Numbered from the stretch's first letter, positions 18,738 through 26,915 are shown. The stretch: 64,000 bases of DNA from Halomonas binhaiensis (GCF_008329985.2 NZ_CP038437.2:3348001-3412000), one strand, 5' to 3'. The notes: a model not told the origin generated them from the sequence alone. A program made the numbers and translations.

Positions 18738-19037
18738 ATGAGAAAATTAATTCCTGTGTCTTTAGCAGCTGCTGTGGTAACCGCCCTTGTCTCTGGATGC
18801 ACCTACACATCTTCCCAAATGATTGCCCCTCATAAATACAAAGCAGTGAGTAGCGGTAGCATAGCTAATTCAAAGGAACAGCATCTTAAAAATATACGTG
18901 ACGAAGCTCAGGAAGTTTGTGGCGATTCCAACTACACCTTGGAGGGCAGTAAAGATGATGCCTACTTGAGATATACGCCTACGATGGTTGGCCCCACACC
19001 TGTTACCGAGCTTGAACTGATTTTTGAATGCCACTAG
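18738..19037 (+). CDS. Small putative lipoprotein in the toxin island
   Basis: A 99-residue protein with a type II signal peptide (MRKLIPVSLAAAVVTALVSG followed by C at about residue 21), so it would be lipid-anchored at the envelope. The mature part (YKAVSSGSIANSKEQHLKNI, then a strand-rich end with two cysteines) shows no domain I can name. AAGGAG lies just before the start. It occupies the place of an immunity gene between an Rhs scrap and the next leader, so an envelope immunity role is possible, but a passenger gene is equally likely. Confidence 0.55.
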   Translation: MRKLIPVSLAAAVVTALVSGCTYTSSQMIAPHKYKAVSSGSIANSKEQHLKNIRDEAQEVCGDSNYTLEGSKDDAYLRYTPTMVGPTPVTELELIFECH

Positions 19038-19052
19038 GGCTTTTATTGGCGT

Positions 19053-19135
19053 TAGCTCTTTCACAATTTACTTATAATACTCCTCCATTTCGGGCAACCA
19101 TTATCTTGTATGCCCCATAGCGGCGACTACAGCAC
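19053..19135. repeat. 83-bp leader before orphan Rhs core, copy 2
   Basis: Same element as at 15591-15673, differing at about eight positions, with the same junction to the Rhs core. This copy lies outside the 7317-offset duplication, so the leader is conserved independently of it. Confidence 0.85.
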
Positions 19136-19240
19136 CTGACCAATCAGAACGGTGATACCTGGAGCTTCCGCTACGACGGCAGCGGCCGGGTACTGAGTGA
19201 GCGCGGCTTCGATGGCCGCACCAAGACCTATCAATACGAC

Positions 19241-21228
19241 ATGGCCGGCCACCTGGCGGAAATGCACGAAGGCGAGCAGGTCACACGCTTCCGCCGGGAC
19301 AGCTTCGGCCGGTTGCTCAAGCGCACCACCGAACGCCCCGGCATGCCCTCGGTGAAGACAGACTTTACCTACGATGCCCTGGGCCGCCTGGCACGTGCTG
19401 CCAATCTCGACAGCGAGACCCGTTTCCATTTCGACGCTGCCGACAACCTGGTCGCCGAGATACAGCACCACCAGTTGCCCAATGGCAGCGAATATCGCGC
19501 TGTCACTCGTCACACCTACGACGCCCTGGGTAACCGCGAGGCCACTACCCTGCCGGATGGCCAGACACTGAGCTGGCTGCGCTATGGTTCTGGCCATGTG
19601 CATGCCATGGCCCTGGACCAACAGGAGCTGATCGGCTTCGAGCGTGACGACCTGCATCGCGAAGTGCGCCGTCATCATCGCGGGCGCGAGACCCAACTGC
19701 GTTATGACCCGGTCGGCCGCCTGATTGGACAGGAAGTGCATCAGGCCGGCGGACGCAAGATCCAGCGTCAGTGGCACTATGCCGAGAACGGCCTGCTCAC
19801 GGCCATCGATGACAACTTGCGCGGCACCACTCGCTATGGCTACGACCCGCTGGGTCGACTGAAAAGCGCCATTTCGCCTGTTCGCGAAGAACACTTCGCC
19901 TTCGATCCGGCGGGTAACCTGGTCGATCCCCAGGACGCAGGCGATGACGGGACCACCGCAGCCACCCGCTGGCGGCAGGAACGTCCGCGTGACGCATTCG
20001 ACCATGAGCCGCACGAGCGCATTCGTGTGGATTATCCCAATGCGCCCAAGCTGTCACCGGCCATGGGCAACCTGCTCAAGCGTTATGCGGGCACCCATTA
20101 TCACTACGACGACTTTGGCAACCTGCAGCGCCGTATCGCCCCAACGGCGAAACCTGGGAATACCGCTACAATGCCGAGCATCGCCTGATCGAAGCCAGCC
20201 GCTTCGCTCAGGCCCCGGCTGCCGGCGATGACAGCACGCCGTTGACCCGCGCCCAGTACGCCTATGACGCCCTGGGACGGCGGACCTACAAGCACGTCGA
20301 ACAACAGCATCAGCCCAGCGAACTGACCGTGTTCACCTGGGACGGCGACCTGCTGCAGAGTGAAGAGCGCTTCCAAGGCAATATGCAAGCATCACGCGCC
20401 TTCGCCCTGCCCGAACTGGAACCAGAAGACCCGGCACGCCGCTTCTCGCTACCGCGGGCCCAACGCCAGCAGATGCTGACCGAGATGCCCGGCATCATTC
20501 CGCTGCGTCGTGTGGTGTACCTGTTCGAACCGGACAGCTTCATTCCCGCCGCCAAGCTGGAAGCCCAATACGAAGCCGTCGCCCAGGCCACTGGTACACA
20601 AGCCTACGGTTTTACCCTGTATCAACTGGCGCAACCCGCGCTCTATTACTTCCAGACCGACCACCTCGGCACCCCGCTGGAAGTCACCGACAGCGACGGC
20701 CAACTGGCCTGGGTCGGCCACTACCGCGCCTGGGGCAAGCTGGAAAAAGCCAATGACGGCAACAACCGCCCAGCCTCTACGGAAAACCCCTTCCGCTTCC
20801 AGGGCCAGTACCACGACCCCGAAACCGGACTGCACTACAACCGCCACCGCTACTATGATCCAGAGATAGGCCGCTTCACCACCCAGGACCCCATCGGCCT
20901 GCTGGGTGGCGAGAACCTGTATCAGTACGCACCGAACCCGACCGGGTGGGTGGATCCGCTGGGGTTGAGCAAGAAAAAGTGTAAAGGTTGTAAGACCCCA
21001 TCATCACCAGGATCAATGCAGAAAGAAGTTGAGCGCGGCCAAGCACCTCGGGAAGTGGCTCGAGTTGACCGAGGACACATCCCAGAGCAAGAGCCACATG
21101 TTCATTATACTGATGGCACATCTTCCACAGTGAGTGGTGGAGTACACGACGCTCATCGTGGAATCCCCAGTCCGTCGAAGAAAACCAAAAAATGGCTGAA
21201 TGGCCATGGATGGGAAGCCCCAAAGTGA
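19241..21228 (+). pseudogene. Frameshifted orphan Rhs core with PHVHY-motif toxin tip
   Basis: Rhs homology starts at 19136. One C is missing from a C run near 20139-20142 (four C here, five at 12499-12503 in the main gene), which splits the frame into 19241-20188 and 20242-21228. From 19421 to about 20706 I see no other difference from main-gene positions 11781-13067, while the first 250 bases resemble the orphan core at 15674. The tip of about 85 residues reads KKKCKGCKTPSSPGSMQKEV, then RVDRGHIPEQEPHVHYTDGT, GGVHDAHRG and KKWLNGHGW; its histidines could be catalytic, as in RNase-like toxins, but I cannot assign a family. An Imm32-like gene follows by 10 bases. Confidence 0.75.
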
Positions 21229-21238
21229 TTGAGGAAAT

Positions 21239-21451
21239 ATGAATATTTACGGATATGAAAGTGAAGATGGTGATTTGCTTAAGATGCAAGAAATCACTTT
21301 ACAAGCAGATGCAGATGAACTTAAAAAACTTTCAAAATTTATTGATAATACAATTAAATTAATAGAAGAGAATGGAGATAGTTTTGGCCATGAACACTTC
21401 TCGGATTTTTCTGGTATGAAAGACGGACCTGACATAATTATCGCCAAGTAA
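21239..21451 (+). CDS. Imm32-like immunity protein
   Basis: A 70-residue protein, MNIYGYESEDGDLLKMQEIT, then ADADELKKLSKFIDNTIK and a late FGHEHFSDF motif followed by DIIIAK. This arrangement fits the Imm32 family. It starts 10 bases after the PHVHY-type tip, with GAGGAAAT before the ATG, and would be the cytoplasmic antidote of that toxin. Two truncated relatives (15278-15421 and 22595-22738) show that this immunity type was spread in the locus before. Confidence 0.65.
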   Translation: MNIYGYESEDGDLLKMQEITLQADADELKKLSKFIDNTIKLIEENGDSFGHEHFSDFSGMKDGPDIIIAK

Positions 21452-21468
21452 ATATTGATACAAAATCT

Positions 21469-21497
21469 CTTTGAGAGAGGCTATGCCTCTCTCAAAG
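21469..21497. terminator. Perfect 13-bp hairpin after the Imm32-like gene
   Basis: CTTTGAGAGAGGC-TAT-GCCTCTCTCAAAG is a perfect 13-bp stem with a three-base loop, 18 bases after the stop codon. It lacks a following T run on the plus strand. A transcription end or an mRNA-stabilising hairpin are both possible. Confidence 0.5.
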
Positions 21498-21525
21498 ATG
21501 ATGTGGTTAAGGCAAAAAACGAATT

Positions 21526-21692
21526 CCACCGGTTGAGTGGATCCATTGGGATTGAGTAAATGCAAGCACAATGACAACGGAAAATACTTGCTGAAATTGA
21601 TAATGAATGATAGAAATTCGAAGCTTTACACTATCGTGCGTAAAGCAACTCATAAACGATGGGACCCAATCGGGATTTTGTCATACTCGAAT
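21526..21692 (+). pseudogene. Rhs end-signature scraps
   Basis: 21526-21559 reads [12 protein letters not shown] with substitutions (GAGTGGATCCATTGGGATTG) followed by an unrelated short tail, and a second scrap near 21660-21680 reads DPIGIL. These lie directly before the second ART-like tip, replacing the [11 protein letters not shown] segment that copy 1 retains. Confidence 0.65.
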
Positions 21693-21712
21693 GAAGTTCA
21701 TGTTGTAAGTGC

Positions 21713-22057
21713 TTGTATCGGGGCGTCAGTTCAGGTCACCCTGCTTTAGGTGAGGCAAAACAAGGCATTGTTCGACCAGCAAAATCTGGTGCAAATTTGA
21801 CACCAGAACAACATGCAGAAGGAGGGTTAACAGGAGAAAATCAGTATGTATCATGGACTCCTGATAAGTCCCTTGCATTACAACATGCCAATAAAGACGG
21901 TGCTGGTGGCGTGCTTCTCACTGTTCCACAGGGTGCTCCTAAACCCGGCGAGCCTTGGTCATGGGGATGGACACATATCAATGACTGGGGAGAAGTGGAA
22001 ATGCTTCAAGAAGGAACACGAACAGGTGTGCATGTTTCACGAGAAGGATGTCTATGA
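21713..22057 (+). CDS. ART-like toxin tip, copy 2 (detached from Rhs)
   Basis: The reading frame can open at a TTG (LYRGVSS) and gives 114 residues nearly identical to the tip at 14297-14740, with small changes (GENQYVS for GASQYVS, LLTVP for LPTVP). The R, S-W-T and E-x-E positions are all kept. It has no in-frame Rhs tail: the sequence before it is a scrap ending in stop codons. It is therefore either dead or a donor for recombination with copy 1 at the tip level. A free-standing translation start with a ribosome site is not evident. Confidence 0.5.
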   Translation: MYRGVSSGHPALGEAKQGIVRPAKSGANLTPEQHAEGGLTGENQYVSWTPDKSLALQHANKDGAGGVLLTVPQGAPKPGEPWSWGWTHINDWGEVEMLQEGTRTGVHVSREGCL

Positions 22058-22440
22058 TGATGGATAATCTTAAACATGCGCTATTTTTGCTTAGACAAGG
22101 AGACTCCTTGGGGCTATCTGTAGAAGCTAATTGCATATTAGCATCTCAATCCATTGATTTATATGGAGTAAACTCAAGGACATGCTTGGTTTCTTTTGCA
22201 ATAAGCCAAGCTGAGCACAGAGAAAAACTGGCAGAAAAAAATAATCTGCAAGCCTTTGGCATGAAGGAGTTAGTCAAATCACTTCAATCATACAAAGAAG
22301 ATAAAGAAATATTTTACTATTTTATAAAAACAGAAAAATACTCTGGTGAAGTATATTATACTGGAGATATTTTGATAGGATTTCAATTCGTTAAGCGAGG
22401 TAAGTCGAAATCCTTAAGAGGGTTAAACCCAAGTATTTAA
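22054..22440 (+). CDS. Immunity-like protein for the ART-like toxin, copy 2
   Basis: A 128-residue near copy of the protein at 14737-15123, with the same ATGA overlap with the toxin frame. Because this copy is intact although its toxin has lost the Rhs tail, it may be kept as protection against kin that still deploy the toxin. Family unknown. Confidence 0.58.
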   Translation: MMMDNLKHALFLLRQGDSLGLSVEANCILASQSIDLYGVNSRTCLVSFAISQAEHREKLAEKNNLQAFGMKELVKSLQSYKEDKEIFYYFIKTEKYSGEVYYTGDILIGFQFVKRGKSKSLRGLNPSI

Positions 22441-22507
22441 ATCTACATGCTTCATATCAAAAAAATGAAATATGTAGACTACAGTTTTCATTGTACTTAT
22501 GACCCAC

Positions 22508-22738
22508 ATAAACAACCCACCAGGCTTGATGGGAGGAGAGAGACTTTATCAGTATTCACCATTCCTCAGTCTTGCGAGACAAAGGGTTTAATATATGAAC
22601 ATTGAGAGACTAAAAGCATTTGGCACTAAAGTAGGATCTGAAGAGCAGATTGAGCTTGACGAAGTCTCAATCTTAGCTTCTCCTAATGACCTCAAAACTC
22701 TGGGGCAGTTCTTGATTGAGTCTGCAAAGGATATGTAA
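22508..22738 (+). pseudogene. Rhs scrap and truncated Imm32-like fragment, copy 2
   Basis: Duplicate of 15191-15421. The scrap reads PPGLMGGERLYQYSPF; the frame from 22595 to 22738 begins MNIERLKAFGTKVGSEEQIE and stops after SAKDM, 47 residues in all. No function expected. Confidence 0.6.
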
Positions 22739-22907
22739 GAAATCTTGTGGACTTAGCCTACAATCATGAGAGACCGCTCCAAGCATATTGACTTTTCATC
22801 GAAAAAAACTGACTAAGACGGTATACATTTACACAGCATACAAGCTGCTCTGATTGATTGAAGATTTTTGCCAGAAAGAGGTCGATAAAGGCCAGCACTA
22901 TCGAAGG

Positions 22908-22990
22908 TAGCTCTTTTACAATTTACTCATAATATCCTTCCATTTCGGGCAACCATTATCTTGTATGCCCCGTAGCGGCGGCTACAGCAC
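22908..22990. repeat. 83-bp leader before orphan Rhs core, copy 3
   Basis: Same leader as at 15591-15673, at the 7317-base offset, ending at the same core breakpoint (22991 matches main-gene 11496). Confidence 0.85.
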
Positions 22991-23095
22991 CTGACCAACC
23001 AGAACGGTGATACCTGGAGCTTCCGCTACGACGGCAGCGGCCGGGTACTGAATGAGCGCGGCTTCGATGGCCGCACCAAGACCTATCAATACGAC

Positions 23096-24292
23096 ATGGC
23101 CGGCCACCTGGCGGAAATGCACGAAGGCGATCAGGTCACACGCTTCCGCAGGGACAGTTTCGGCCGATTGCTCAAGCGCACCACCGAACGCCCTGGCATG
23201 TCCCCGGTGAAGACCAGCTTTGCCTATGATGCCCTGGGACGGCGGACCTACAAGCACGTCGAGCAACAAGGCCAACCCAGCGAACTGACCGTGTTCACCT
23301 GGGACGGCGACCTGCTGCAAAGCGAAGAGCGCTTCCAGGGCAATATGCAGACATCACGCGCCTTCGCCCTGCCCGAACTGGAACCGGAAGATCCGGAGCG
23401 CCGCTTCTCGCTGCCGCGGGCACAGCGCCAGCAGATGCTGACCGAGATGCCCGGCATCATTCCGCAGCGTCGTGTGGTCTACCTGTTCGAACCGGATAGC
23501 TTCATTCCCGCAGCCAAGCTGGAAGCCTGCTACGAAGCCGTCGCCCAGGCTACCGGCACACAAGCCTATGGCTTCACCCTGTATCAACTGGCGCAACCCG
23601 CGCTCTATTACTTCCAGACCGACCACCTCGGCACCCCGCTGGAAGTCACCGACAGCGACGGCCAACTCGCCTGGGTGGGACACTACCGCGCCTGGGGCAA
23701 GCTGGAAAAAGCCAATGACGGCAATAACCGCCAAGCCTCTACGGAAAACCCCTTCCGCTTCCAGGGCCAATACCACGACCCCGAAACCGGACTGCACTAC
23801 AACCGCCATCGCTACTATGATCCAGAGATAGGCCGCTTCACCACCCAGGACCCTATCGGCCTGTTGGGTGGCGAAAACCTGTATCAGTACGCACCGAACC
23901 CGACTGGGTGGGTGGATCCGCTGGGGCTGAAGAAGTGCCCTTGTAATGTTAAGTTTAAAAGGTGGAAGGCTGGTGATGCTATCGATAAGCCCATGCCTGA
24001 TGGCTCAGACCCTTCGTGGGATACTGTGCGATCTAGGTATTGGAAAAATCGAGCCGCGACCTCATCAGATGAGTTTTCGGTTGATAATATGCGCAGGATG
24101 AGATCAGGAAAAGCACCTCTGGACTTTAACCCAAGAACTGGAAACTTTGAATCTCGAGAATTACATCATGTTATGCCACAGAGAGCAGGTGGTAGTAACT
24201 CTCCACTTAACCTACGGGAACTGACGCCAGACCAACATGGAGCAGTGGATGCTTTCAGGCACACAGTTCCAACTACCGGAGGAATTTTATGA
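23096..24292 (+). CDS. Orphan Rhs core with internal deletion and LHH-type HNH nuclease tip
   Basis: Rhs homology starts at 22991. The frame from the first ATG encodes 398 residues. The core joins SFAYDALGR directly to RTYKHVEQQ, which in the main gene are 894 bases (298 codons) apart; both joints carry the repeat YDALGR, so an in-frame deletion between Rhs repeats is the simplest explanation. The tip of about 120 residues ends with RMRSGKAPLDFNPRTGNFES, then RELHHVMPQRAGGSN and LTPDQHGAVDAFRH, the LHH form of the HNH/EndoVII nuclease fold. DNA cleavage is the likely activity. The immunity-like gene overlaps the stop by four bases. Confidence 0.75.
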   Translation: MAGHLAEMHEGDQVTRFRRDSFGRLLKRTTERPGMSPVKTSFAYDALGRRTYKHVEQQGQPSELTVFTWDGDLLQSEERFQGNMQTSRAFALPELEPEDPERRFSLPRAQRQQMLTEMPGIIPQRRVVYLFEPDSFIPAAKLEACYEAVAQATGTQAYGFTLYQLAQPALYYFQTDHLGTPLEVTDSDGQLAWVGHYRAWGKLEKANDGNNRQASTENPFRFQGQYHDPETGLHYNRHRYYDPEIGRFTTQDPIGLLGGENLYQYAPNPTGWVDPLGLKKCPCNVKFKRWKAGDAIDKPMPDGSDPSWDTVRSRYWKNRAATSSDEFSVDNMRRMRSGKAPLDFNPRTGNFESRELHHVMPQRAGGSNSPLNLRELTPDQHGAVDAFRHTVPTTGGIL

Positions 24293-24756
24293 ATAGTGAT
24301 GAGTTTCACCAATCTGTTTCTGTTTTTATTGATTTGCCTAAGGAGTTTTCTCCTGGCGAAATCAATAGGCTGCTAAAAAGCAATGGAGCAACTCTTGATT
24401 ATGATGTTTATAGCTTTTATAGACAGGAAGAAGGGCCTATCTGGCAATCAGAGTCCATTGTCCAGATTAGACTTTTTCATTCAGAGAAAGAAGTAGACGC
24501 CCAAGGTATAGTTGATAGAATTGAGCTAGAGTACCCGCTTGCTACTATAGACTCATCTTATATTAATGAGTTTGCCAGACTGACTTCTTTGTTAACTAAG
24601 ACGTTTGATGGGGTGGCCACATTGAATGGTAATAGTGTCACTAAAGATGGTCTTATATCTTACTGTGACACACTGGTTTCAGACCTCATGGAAACATGGG
24701 GTGAAGAACCGGGGAGTAAAAACCTTCGGATAATGATTGAGTCAATTTATCGATAG
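24289..24756 (+). CDS. Putative immunity protein for the LHH nuclease tip
   Basis: A 155-residue protein, MNSDEFHQSVSVFIDLPKEF, with a predicted mixed alpha/beta pattern and a helical C terminus (GLISYCDTLVSDLMETWGEE). It starts within the toxin stop codon (ATGA) and has GGAGGAATTTT before it. I recognise no family. Position and base composition (A+T-rich) support an immunity role. Confidence 0.6.
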   Translation: MNSDEFHQSVSVFIDLPKEFSPGEINRLLKSNGATLDYDVYSFYRQEEGPIWQSESIVQIRLFHSEKEVDAQGIVDRIELEYPLATIDSSYINEFARLTSLLTKTFDGVATLNGNSVTKDGLISYCDTLVSDLMETWGEEPGSKNLRIMIESIYR

Positions 24757-24863
24757 TTAAATATATTTTCTCGCCCACAGGATCTGAGTATGAGATCTAT
24801 CTACTAAGATAAAGTATTTCACGCAGTTTCTGCGGGCGAAATCCATCGAAAATAGCGTTTTCA

Positions 24864-24939
24864 TCACAAAAAATGCCAAGATTGCAAAGTTCAACTTCCT
24901 ACAGATGATTTTTATTCTCAAGTTAAGAATATACTTTGC
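24864..24939 (+). pseudogene. Decayed 3' end of an Imm50-like immunity gene
   Basis: About 76 bases align with the 3' end of the immunity gene at 13695-14093 (its positions about 14005-14080): shared runs include TCACAAAAA, GCCAAGATTG, CTACAGATG and a later AGTTAAGAATATA-like match. Frameshifts and substitutions make it non-coding. Confidence 0.75.
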
Positions 24940-25136
24940 GGTTTGATTTTAATTATAAAAATCATTCATTTTATATGGCTTTGTTAAAATAAAATTATCA
25001 TTTTAAATGAAAACATAGTTTTTGTGGCACTGATTTTTCTTTCATGCCTCTATCAGCTCTATACAGAGAAGGCGTAGAATTCTAGACCATTCTTATGACC
25101 ACCAAAATGAACGTCCTAAAAAATCAAGAAGCATAT

Positions 25137-25214
25137 ATTAATACCAGATAAATAAGCAACACTAGAAATGGTAGCGTCCCTGGAACGCAAGATCACTATA
25201 CTTTTGGAGATTAA
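25137..25214 (+). pseudogene. Fossil C-terminal tail of an HHH-type toxin
   Basis: In one frame the sequence reads INTR-stop-ISNTRNGSVPGTQDHYTFGD-stop. This matches the end of the main rhs tip (NVRPIDNPNTGHVPGTHGHY). A possible earlier part, DHSYDHQNERP from 25085, is out of frame and resembles the EHSLGHV segment. The rest of the toxin and its Rhs core are gone, leaving the Imm50 gene behind it as an orphan. Confidence 0.7.
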
Positions 25215-25217
25215 CAT

Positions 25218-25649
25218 ATGTGTTCATGGGTAGAATTATTAACTGAAAGTAAAAAAATATCCTCAATTTTTTGGAGCGATCCCCTTCTTCTTGAGGATGT
25301 TGAACTACATGAGATCAATTTCCATCGGGATGGACCTAAAGTTACACTGAGGATGGATCTAAAAAATTACCCTTCCAATCCTCCTAAAAAGTGGCGATTA
25401 AACAATTATAACACTGTTCAAGTTCATCTTGAATTTTTAGATATTCAGTCGTGCACCTTGGAAAACTGGACAAAAACCAGCTATAGATTGAAACTAGACA
25501 TTAATATGGAAAGCGACCTTGTTTCACTATCAGCAGCCAGCGATGATTTTAAAATAAAACTTAAGTCAAAATTTCTATATGTGTCAGATATTACAGCTTA
25601 TCAAAATTCGCTCAGCGATGATCAAGAAATAAAAGATCATAAGAATTAA
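25218..25649 (+). CDS. Imm50-family immunity protein (orphan)
   Basis: A 143-residue protein with the Imm50 pattern: MCSWVELLTESKKISSIFWS, LEDVELHEINFHRDGPKVTL, NYPSNPPKKW, NTVQVHLEFLDIQ. TTTTGGAGATTAACAT before the ATG gives the Shine-Dalgarno and also contains the last codons of a fossil HHH-toxin. The intact gene with a ruined toxin suggests selection for protection against sister cells. It shares spacing features with the immunity-like gene at 13695. Confidence 0.75.
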   Translation: MCSWVELLTESKKISSIFWSDPLLLEDVELHEINFHRDGPKVTLRMDLKNYPSNPPKKWRLNNYNTVQVHLEFLDIQSCTLENWTKTSYRLKLDINMESDLVSLSAASDDFKIKLKSKFLYVSDITAYQNSLSDDQEIKDHKN

Positions 25650-25795
25650 TTTTCTATGTAATCTCGTTAATATCTCACATAGACCTTGGTCTTTAACATA
25701 TTTCTACTGCTCTAGTAACTCGGCGACTGCTGGAGCCCATTACTAGTCTAATCTCCGGGCGATGTTGTGCCTTACCATTCTCCGAGCGCCAGCAA

Positions 25796-26359
25796 GTGCT
25801 GACCGATAGCGACGGCCAGCTGGCCTGGGTCGGCCACTACCGCGCCTGGGGCAAGCTGGAAAAAGCCAATGACGGCAACAACCGCCAAGCCTCCACGGAA
25901 AACCCCTTCCGCTTCCAGGGTCAGTACCACGACCCGGAAACAGGGCTGCACTACAACCGCCATCGCTACTATGATCCAGAGGTAGGCCGCTTCACCACCC
26001 AGGACCCCATCGGCCTGATAGGGGGCGAGAACCTGTATCAGTACGCGCCTAACCCGACTGGGTGGGTGGATCCACTGGGGTTATGCAGATATTTGCTAGG
26101 AAATAAAAAGCAAAAAGTAAACAGTGCAAGTGAAGGCGATATTGTTAGGACTCCAACAACTCACCCTGAAGATTTTTCTAGGGTTAGAGGTGGTGGATAT
26201 AAAAATGATCATACTGGAGAGCTGTGGAGTAAAAGCAATACTGCCCACAGCGATAAAGCCGGTGAATGGAAAGTAGGCATTGGCAAAGCTGAGCCAAAGC
26301 CCCGTCAGAAAATCACAGTTGGAATGAGTGATGGAAAAATTATCAAAGTTGATAAATAG
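25796..26359 (+). CDS. Orphan Rhs tail with unassigned toxin tip
   Basis: Rhs homology begins at about 25797 with LTDSDGQLAWVGHYRAWGKL, much further into the core than in the other orphans, and without the 83-bp leader. It ends in the usual [20 protein letters not shown] and DPLGL. The tip of about 90 residues has VRTPTTHPEDFSRVRGGGYK, NDHTGELWSKSNTAHSDKAG, EWKVGIGKAEPKP and ITVGMSDGKIIKVDK. The tryptophan- and lysine-rich end recalls small Rhs tips of unknown activity; I cannot assign a family. The frame lacks delivery domains, so it is probably a silent donor. An immunity-like gene overlaps its end. Confidence 0.65.
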   Translation: MLTDSDGQLAWVGHYRAWGKLEKANDGNNRQASTENPFRFQGQYHDPETGLHYNRHRYYDPEVGRFTTQDPIGLIGGENLYQYAPNPTGWVDPLGLCRYLLGNKKQKVNSASEGDIVRTPTTHPEDFSRVRGGGYKNDHTGELWSKSNTAHSDKAGEWKVGIGKAEPKPRQKITVGMSDGKIIKVDK

Positions 26360-26915
26360 TTCTTTCTCACTGGATGAGATTGATTTTAGTGGCTTTAGTT
26401 CATCACCAGGATGGGTGGGGTACTTCGAACTTGTTGATGATTTTAGCTTTTCACAAGTCGATCACGCATTTGAGTTATTTAATGAGTTCTTCAATAGTTC
26501 GTTAAATGGTTTTTTTATTTTAAGTGCTCTTTCTTATTGTGACAATAAAGAAGATGACAATGAGGTTATTACAAGATATGGAAAGTATTATGAAATAGTG
26601 AAAGAAAAAAAACTGATAAAGCCAATGACGCCTGAATTTGAGTCATATTTATGGGGGGATAGAGACATGCCCGCCAATTTCTTAACCATCGAATTTTCAA
26701 ATGAGCTTATCGAACCAATTTCTAAGCTTATTATGTGTCATGCAGGAATTGTGGGACAGTCCTTATTTCTAGTCCACCCAGAACTCAATATTGTCATCTA
26801 TCCACATGAGGACATTGGGTTCGGATGTATCTCACTGAATGGCGATAAGTCCACAGCTGTTAATTTTTTGAAACACTGTCAATCTTCCTCAAGCTTTAGA
26901 GTTACTTTTGGATAG
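26331..26915 (+). CDS. Putative immunity protein for the unassigned tip
   Basis: A 194-residue protein with no named domain, MEKLSKLINSSFSLDEIDFS and later LVHPELNIVIYPHEDIGFGC. The ATG at 26331 overlaps the toxin frame by 29 bases; a TTG at 26346 would also serve. A+T-rich composition and position behind the tip support immunity to it. The C-terminal FLVHPELN...YPHEDIGFG pattern occurs in several small immunity-type proteins, but I would not name one. Confidence 0.6.
   Translation: MEKLSKLINSSFSLDEIDFSGFSSSPGWVGYFELVDDFSFSQVDHAFELFNEFFNSSLNGFFILSALSYCDNKEDDNEVITRYGKYYEIVKEKKLIKPMTPEFESYLWGDRDMPANFLTIEFSNELIEPISKLIMCHAGIVGQSLFLVHPELNIVIYPHEDIGFGCISLNGDKSTAVNFLKHCQSSSSFRVTFG

Larger units (their letters stand above)
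21693..23221. repeat. Duplicated toxin/immunity segment, copy 2
   Basis: Partner of 14376-15904 at a constant offset of 7317 bases. The match continues through the leader into the Rhs core up to the point of the internal core deletion. Confidence 0.9.
24757..25217. other. Fossil zone: no intact gene
   Basis: An A+T-rich stretch of about 460 bases. It holds a decayed immunity fragment (24864-24939) and a decayed HHH-toxin tail (about 25085-25214). The remainder shows no frame or repeat that I can support. Confidence 0.7.
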
